This document shows, piece after piece, positions 5,634 through 8,120 of a stretch of 8,120 nucleotides of DNA (the stretch's first letter is position 1; every line of letters begins with the position of its first letter). Location of the stretch: NCBI GenBank assembly GCA_003646305.1, contig QNFJ01000098.1, positions 1 to 8,120 on the forward strand, written 5' to 3'. Source of the DNA: Gammaproteobacteria bacterium (GTDB lineage Bacteria; Pseudomonadota; Gammaproteobacteria; Methylococcales; UBA2780). The notes below the pieces were generated by a model. The model was not told where the DNA came from. It was given only the letters and a program-made list of their open reading frames with translations, and searched no databases. The position numbers were made by a program, and so were the translations under genes.

Positions 5634-6494
5634 ATGTCAGTATTACAACGAAAAGATAGGCAGCAAGAAAAGAGTCTTGAACTAACTCCGGGTGCGTATT
5701 CGGCGTTTGCTGCTTATTTGAAAGATTCATCGGGAATTTCGCTGGGTGATAGCAAGCAGTATCTGGTTAAAAACCGATTATCTACGGTTCTTAGGGATAG
5801 CGAATATAATGCCTTAACCGATTTGGTTGACGCTTTGGGGCGAGGTACGGCTCCAGCAAGTGTACAAGCAGCAATCCTTGATGTTATGACCACCAACGAA
5901 ACCTTCTGGTTTCGGGATAAGAGTCACTTCGAGATTCTTAAAAGTAGAGTTTTTGGCAAGCTTGGTTCATCAATTAAAATTTGGTCAGCGGCTTGCTCTT
6001 CTGGCCAGGAGCCCTATTCAATTAGTCTCTATTTTGAAGAGTACCTACGTGAACAAATGGCCCGGAGCCATCAAAATGTACAAATTCTGGCAACGGATAT
6101 TTCTGAAAAGATTGTTACTGATGCCAGGGCGGCCATCTACGGGAATATGAGTCTTTCCAGGGGGATGCCGGAAGACCTTAAAGAGAGATATTTTAAGCAA
6201 TATCGTGATGACTGGAAGCTAGATAGCTCGTTGACATCTCGCGTGCGATTCCAGCAGTTTAACCTGCTGAAAAGCTTTGACAGTCTTGGCCGCTTCGATA
6301 TTATTTTTATCCGCAATGTTTTGATTTATTTTCCTGATGAGATCAAACGAACGGTTCTTGAACGGATGGTGAGGGTGCTTAACCCGGGAGGTTATCTGTT
6401 CCTCAGTAGTACAGAGTCGTTGCCGCCTGGGTTTGACTTGCTTGAACCAGTTCGAGATGTGAGCGGGCGTTTTTACCAGCTCAAAGCGCGCTAA
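5634..6494 (+). CDS. cheR: Chemotaxis protein methyltransferase CheR
   Basis: Predicted cytoplasmic S-adenosylmethionine-dependent enzyme that methylates glutamates of methyl-accepting chemotaxis proteins and, with CheB, sets adaptation. The 286-aa length is typical for CheR. The N-terminal helical domain (about 18-85) leads into TTNETFWFRD (86-95). The methyltransferase fold shows WSAACSSGQEPYSI (117-130) for SAM binding, ILATDIS (151-157), FDIIFIRNVLIYF (221-233) and LFLSSTESL (255-263). All conserved motifs are intact. A TAA codon lies in frame immediately before the ATG, so translation cannot begin upstream; a modest Shine-Dalgarno (GTAGG, 5625-5629) precedes it. In related flagellar loci cheV often lies just upstream of cheR, but here it is absent. 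It faces away from flgA and precedes flgBCD by about 236 bp, which includes a separate promoter for flgB. Confidence 0.97.
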   Translation: MSVLQRKDRQQEKSLELTPGAYSAFAAYLKDSSGISLGDSKQYLVKNRLSTVLRDSEYNALTDLVDALGRGTAPASVQAAILDVMTTNETFWFRDKSHFEILKSRVFGKLGSSIKIWSAACSSGQEPYSISLYFEEYLREQMARSHQNVQILATDISEKIVTDARAAIYGNMSLSRGMPEDLKERYFKQYRDDWKLDSSLTSRVRFQQFNLLKSFDSLGRFDIIFIRNVLIYFPDEIKRTVLERMVRVLNPGGYLFLSSTESLPPGFDLLEPVRDVSGRFYQLKAR

Positions 6495-6580
6495 AGCTTT
6501 CCTTTCCGTTCGTGTTTTTAAAAGATTAATACCCCTGGGCGCCTCTTTGTTGCGAGGGATAATCATAAAACTATTTGCTG

Positions 6581-6621
6581 TCAATGCACTCAAAAATAGT
6601 GGCGAGAAATTGCCGCATTGA
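6581..6621. repeat. Inverted repeat upstream of the flgB sigma-54 promoter
   Basis: Perfect 7-bp arms TCAATGC (6581-6587) and GCATTGA (6615-6621) separated by 27 nt, with an inner GGC (6601-6603)/GCC (6612-6614) pair adjoining the right arm. The centre lies about 100 bp upstream of the predicted flgB transcription start, the usual zone for enhancer-binding sites of sigma-54 activators such as FleQ/FlrC. The left arm sits in GTCAATGCACTCA (6580-6592), which partly resembles a FleQ-type GTCA...TGAC site. This is suggestive only; an RNA hairpin at the end of the cheR transcript is an alternative. Confidence 0.38.
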
Positions 6622-6675
6622 GTAATTCTAAAATTCACGACCCCATAACATGCTGATATTAAAGTAATAAATCAT

Positions 6676-6693
6676 TTGGCATAAGTTCTGCTT
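6676..6693 (+). promoter_or_regulatory. Sigma-54 promoter for flgBCD
   Basis: TTGGCATAAGTTCTGCTT carries GG (6678-6679) and GC (6690-6691) separated by exactly 10 nt, fitting the sigma-54 -24/-12 consensus. The expected transcription start is near 6703. This leaves about 28 nt before the ATG at 6731 but only about 13 nt before the ATG at 6716, which favours the later flgB start. RpoN-dependent flgB operons are known in Pseudomonas and Vibrio. Confidence 0.82.
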
Positions 6694-6730
6694 GTTGACT
6701 GTTAACTTAACATGAATGGTCTACATAGAT

Positions 6731-7123
6731 ATGCCGATTAATTTTGACAACGCATTTGGGATTCATCCGCAAGCACTAGCCCTCCAGGCAAGGCGTTCGG
6801 AAGTGTTGGCCGCCAATTTGGCTAATGCAGATACACCAGGCTACAAAGCTCGGGATATGGATTTTAAAACAGCTTTGAGTCAGGTAACGCCACAATCTAG
6901 GTCACTTAAAACGACCCATTCAGGGCATATGTCATCTAACCAGGCTCTTATGGGGGAGCGGCTGATGTATCGCACTCCACTGCAACCTTCTCTCGATGGC
7001 AATACTGTAGAGGCTCAGATTGAACATACTAAATTTTCAGAGAATGCACTCAGGTATCAGGCCAGCCTTCAGTTTATGACTGGCAAAATTACCGGGCTTC
7101 GTTCGGCAATTAGAGGAGATTAA
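6731..7123 (+). CDS. flgB: Flagellar proximal rod protein FlgB
   Basis: Predicted rod subunit at the base of the periplasmic drive shaft, exported by the flagellar type III system and contacting FliE and FlgC. From the ATG at 6731 the product is 130 aa, a typical FlgB length. It begins MPINFDNAFGIHPQAL, which matches the family start (MxIxFDxALGIHxxAL). The rod-protein signature ANLANADTPGYKARD (28-42), TTHSGHM (61-67), LDGNTVEAQIE (88-98) and the C-terminal RYQASLQFM (109-117) with SAIRGD are present. An in-frame ATG at 6716 would add MVYID, but it has no family support, lies very close to the predicted transcription start, and lacks a better ribosome site. Neither start has a strong Shine-Dalgarno. 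It is the first gene of flgB-flgC-flgD, with a sigma-54 promoter just upstream; flgC starts 2 bp after its stop. Confidence 0.95.
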   Translation: MPINFDNAFGIHPQALALQARRSEVLAANLANADTPGYKARDMDFKTALSQVTPQSRSLKTTHSGHMSSNQALMGERLMYRTPLQPSLDGNTVEAQIEHTKFSENALRYQASLQFMTGKITGLRSAIRGD

Positions 7124-7125
7124 TT

Positions 7126-7542
7126 ATGCCAATGTTTAACCTTTTTGATATTGCTGGTTCGGGGATGAGTGCGCAAACACTCAGGCTTAACCTCGTTGCT
7201 AGCAATATGGCCAACGCTGATAGTGTGAGTAGCAGTACGGGAGAAACTTATCGTTCCAGACAGCCTGTTTTTGCAGTACAGCTCCAAAATGCTATGCAGG
7301 AAAATGGTGGGTCGGCGGGAGTTCAGGTGTTGGGTGTGGTCGAGAGTCAATCAGCTCTTCGTATGGAGCATGCACCTAGCCACCCAATGGCGAACGAAGA
7401 GGGCTATATTTTTAAGCCTAATGTTAATGTCATTGAGGAGATGGCGAATATGATGTCCGCCTCACGTTCCTATCAGAACAATGTTGAAGTGGCCAATACC
7501 GCAAAACAATTAATGATGCAGACCTTACGCATGGGTCAGTAG
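7126..7542 (+). CDS. flgC: Flagellar proximal rod protein FlgC
   Basis: Predicted rod subunit stacked above FlgB in the basal body and exported without a cleaved signal. The 138-aa product has the expected family length. The N-terminal rod/hook motif is FDIAGSGMSAQTLRLNLVAS (7-26), followed by NMANADS (27-33), then the family-typical YRSRQPVFAV (42-51). The C-terminal motif includes HPMANEEGYIFKPNVNVIEE (86-105) and ANMMSASRSYQNNVEV (107-122), with helices that pair with the N-terminal helix. The ATG is preceded by a strong Shine-Dalgarno AGAGGAG (7112-7118) inside the end of flgB, and only 2 bp separate the flgB stop from this start, so translation is probably coupled. The stop codon TAG (7540-7542) overlaps the flgD ribosome site. 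No anomalies are seen. Confidence 0.98.
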   Translation: MPMFNLFDIAGSGMSAQTLRLNLVASNMANADSVSSSTGETYRSRQPVFAVQLQNAMQENGGSAGVQVLGVVESQSALRMEHAPSHPMANEEGYIFKPNVNVIEEMANMMSASRSYQNNVEVANTAKQLMMQTLRMGQ

Positions 7543-7556
7543 AGGAGAGATGAACA

Positions 7557-8120
7557 ATGAGCTTTGATTACAACACCGTACAAAATTTAGGGCTGGCAGG
7601 TGCTCAACAGGCACCATCTGCTCGGTCAGAACTTGGCCAGGAGGCTTTTCTGGAGCTGATGGTAACCCAGCTGAAAAACCAGGATCCACTGAACCCAATG
7701 GAGAATGGTGAATTTCTAAGCCAGATTGCCCAATTCAGCACAGTGACCGGTATTGAAGAATTGAACAGCTCATTTTCAGGGCTCTCATCTTCAATCAGCG
7801 CCGATCAAGGATTGCAGGCAGCTAATTTGGTGGGGCGGACGGTTGTTGTGCCAGCAGACGCAGCGGTTCTTGCTGCAGGTGGAATAGTTCAAGGTGAAAT
7901 TAGTCTGCCGACCTCTACGCCAAGTCTGTCGGTGACAATAACAGACAGTAATGGCGCATTGGTTCGTCGTTTAGACCTAAGCACGCAAGAGGCGGGACAG
8001 GTTCCTTTCAGCTGGGATGGTCTTTTGGAAGATGGTACTTACGCTGATCCAGGTCTTTACCAGATTACGGCTGAAGCCAATGTTGGTGGAGAAATTAAGG
8101 CGCTTGCAACACAGGTTCGG
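7557..8120 (+). CDS. flgD: Flagellar hook-capping protein FlgD (5' part, cut by window end)
   Basis: Predicted hook scaffold protein that caps the growing hook tip so that FlgE subunits can assemble, and is removed when the hook is complete. The reading frame is open from the ATG at 7557 to the last base (188 codons); FlgD is usually about 220-235 aa, so roughly 40 residues lie outside. The conserved N-terminal export and capping region shows LGQEAFLELMVTQLKNQDP (26-44), NPMENGEFLSQIAQFSTV (46-63) and GIEELN (65-70). A beta-rich region (about 88-185) follows, with the FlgD/FlgD-Ig-like VTITDSNG (126-133), FSWDG (151-155) and ADPGLY (163-168). The start is fixed by a strong Shine-Dalgarno AGGAG (7543-7547), 9 nt before the ATG; an ATG at 7550 opens only a five-codon frame. 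It is third in the flgB-flgC-flgD operon, 14 bp after flgC. Confidence 0.96.
   Translation, partial: MSFDYNTVQNLGLAGAQQAPSARSELGQEAFLELMVTQLKNQDPLNPMENGEFLSQIAQFSTVTGIEELNSSFSGLSSSISADQGLQAANLVGRTVVVPADAAVLAAGGIVQGEISLPTSTPSLSVTITDSNGALVRRLDLSTQEAGQVPFSWDGLLEDGTYADPGLYQITAEANVGGEIKALATQVR

Larger units (their letters stand above)
6495..6730 (+). other. cheR-flgB intergenic regulatory region
   Basis: This stretch of about 236 bp has no supported gene. It contains a 7-bp inverted repeat (6581-6587 and 6615-6621), the sigma-54 promoter (6676-6693) and a short untranslated leader. No intrinsic terminator with a T-run is evident after cheR, so read-through from cheR into flgB remains possible. 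A short sequence GCTGATAT (6652-6659) resembles a sigma-28 -10 element but lacks a properly spaced -35. Confidence 0.6.

Noticed and set aside
6219..6638. 139-aa minus-strand open frame overlapping the 3' end of cheR
   Set aside because: It lies mostly opposite conserved CheR motifs, has no recognisable domain and no good ribosome site.
6630..6659. Sigma-28-like promoter ahead of flgB (TAAA with GCTGATAT)
   Set aside because: The -10-like element is fair, but the TAAA lies 4 nt too far away and the correctly spaced sequence does not resemble a -35. A better sigma-54 promoter lies just downstream.
1..8120. Mobile element, CRISPR array, tRNA or defence system
   Set aside because: No transposase, integrase, spaced direct repeats, tRNA-like fold or defence-type domain was seen; the window is accounted for by metabolic and flagellar genes.

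Overview
The window looks like a piece of a flagellated Gammaproteobacterium chromosome, probably an aquatic or marine lineage related to the Pseudomonas/Oceanospirillales/Methylophaga-type groups. The evidence is the flgA-flgM-flgN-PilZ arrangement, cheR directly ahead of flgBCD, sigma-54 type flagellar promoters, and proteins close to the E. coli CysC and ManB/CpsG families. Base composition is moderate, and no IS element, phage gene, tRNA, rRNA or CRISPR array is visible. Species-level placement cannot be made from the sequence alone.

Layout. (1) Positions 2-1990, plus strand: cysC (APS kinase, makes PAPS) and manB/cpsG (phosphomannomutase, makes mannose-1-phosphate) lie 15 bp apart, apparently the end of a surface-polysaccharide or sulfur-activation cluster whose upstream part is outside the window. 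(2) About 2021-2043: a hairpin at the convergent junction between this cluster and the flagellar genes. (3) Positions 5346 down to 2047, minus strand: flgA, flgM, flgN and then two tandem, diverged YcgR/FlgZ-type PilZ proteins (c-di-GMP flagellar brakes). (4) Positions 5347-5633: a 287-bp divergent intergenic region with a clear sigma-54 promoter for flgA. (5) Positions 5634-6494, plus strand: cheR, without the cheV that often accompanies it. (6) Positions 6495-6730: an intergenic region with a second sigma-54 promoter and an upstream inverted repeat, leading into flgB, flgC and flgD. The window ends inside flgD.

How they work together. FlgB and FlgC build the proximal rod, FlgD caps the growing hook, and FlgA chaperones the P-ring protein. 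FlgM holds back sigma-28 until the hook is finished and FlgN chaperones the hook-junction proteins. CheR methylates chemoreceptors, and the PilZ proteins are expected to slow or bias the motor when c-di-GMP is high. The flgA and flgB promoters match at 14 of 18 positions, which suggests coordinated RpoN-dependent activation of the two divergently organised blocks.

I see no wholly new system. The points most worth a second look are the PilZ duplication with an altered binding motif, the paired sigma-54 promoters, the missing cheV with structured sequence in its place, and the APS kinase next to a sugar-nucleotide enzyme.
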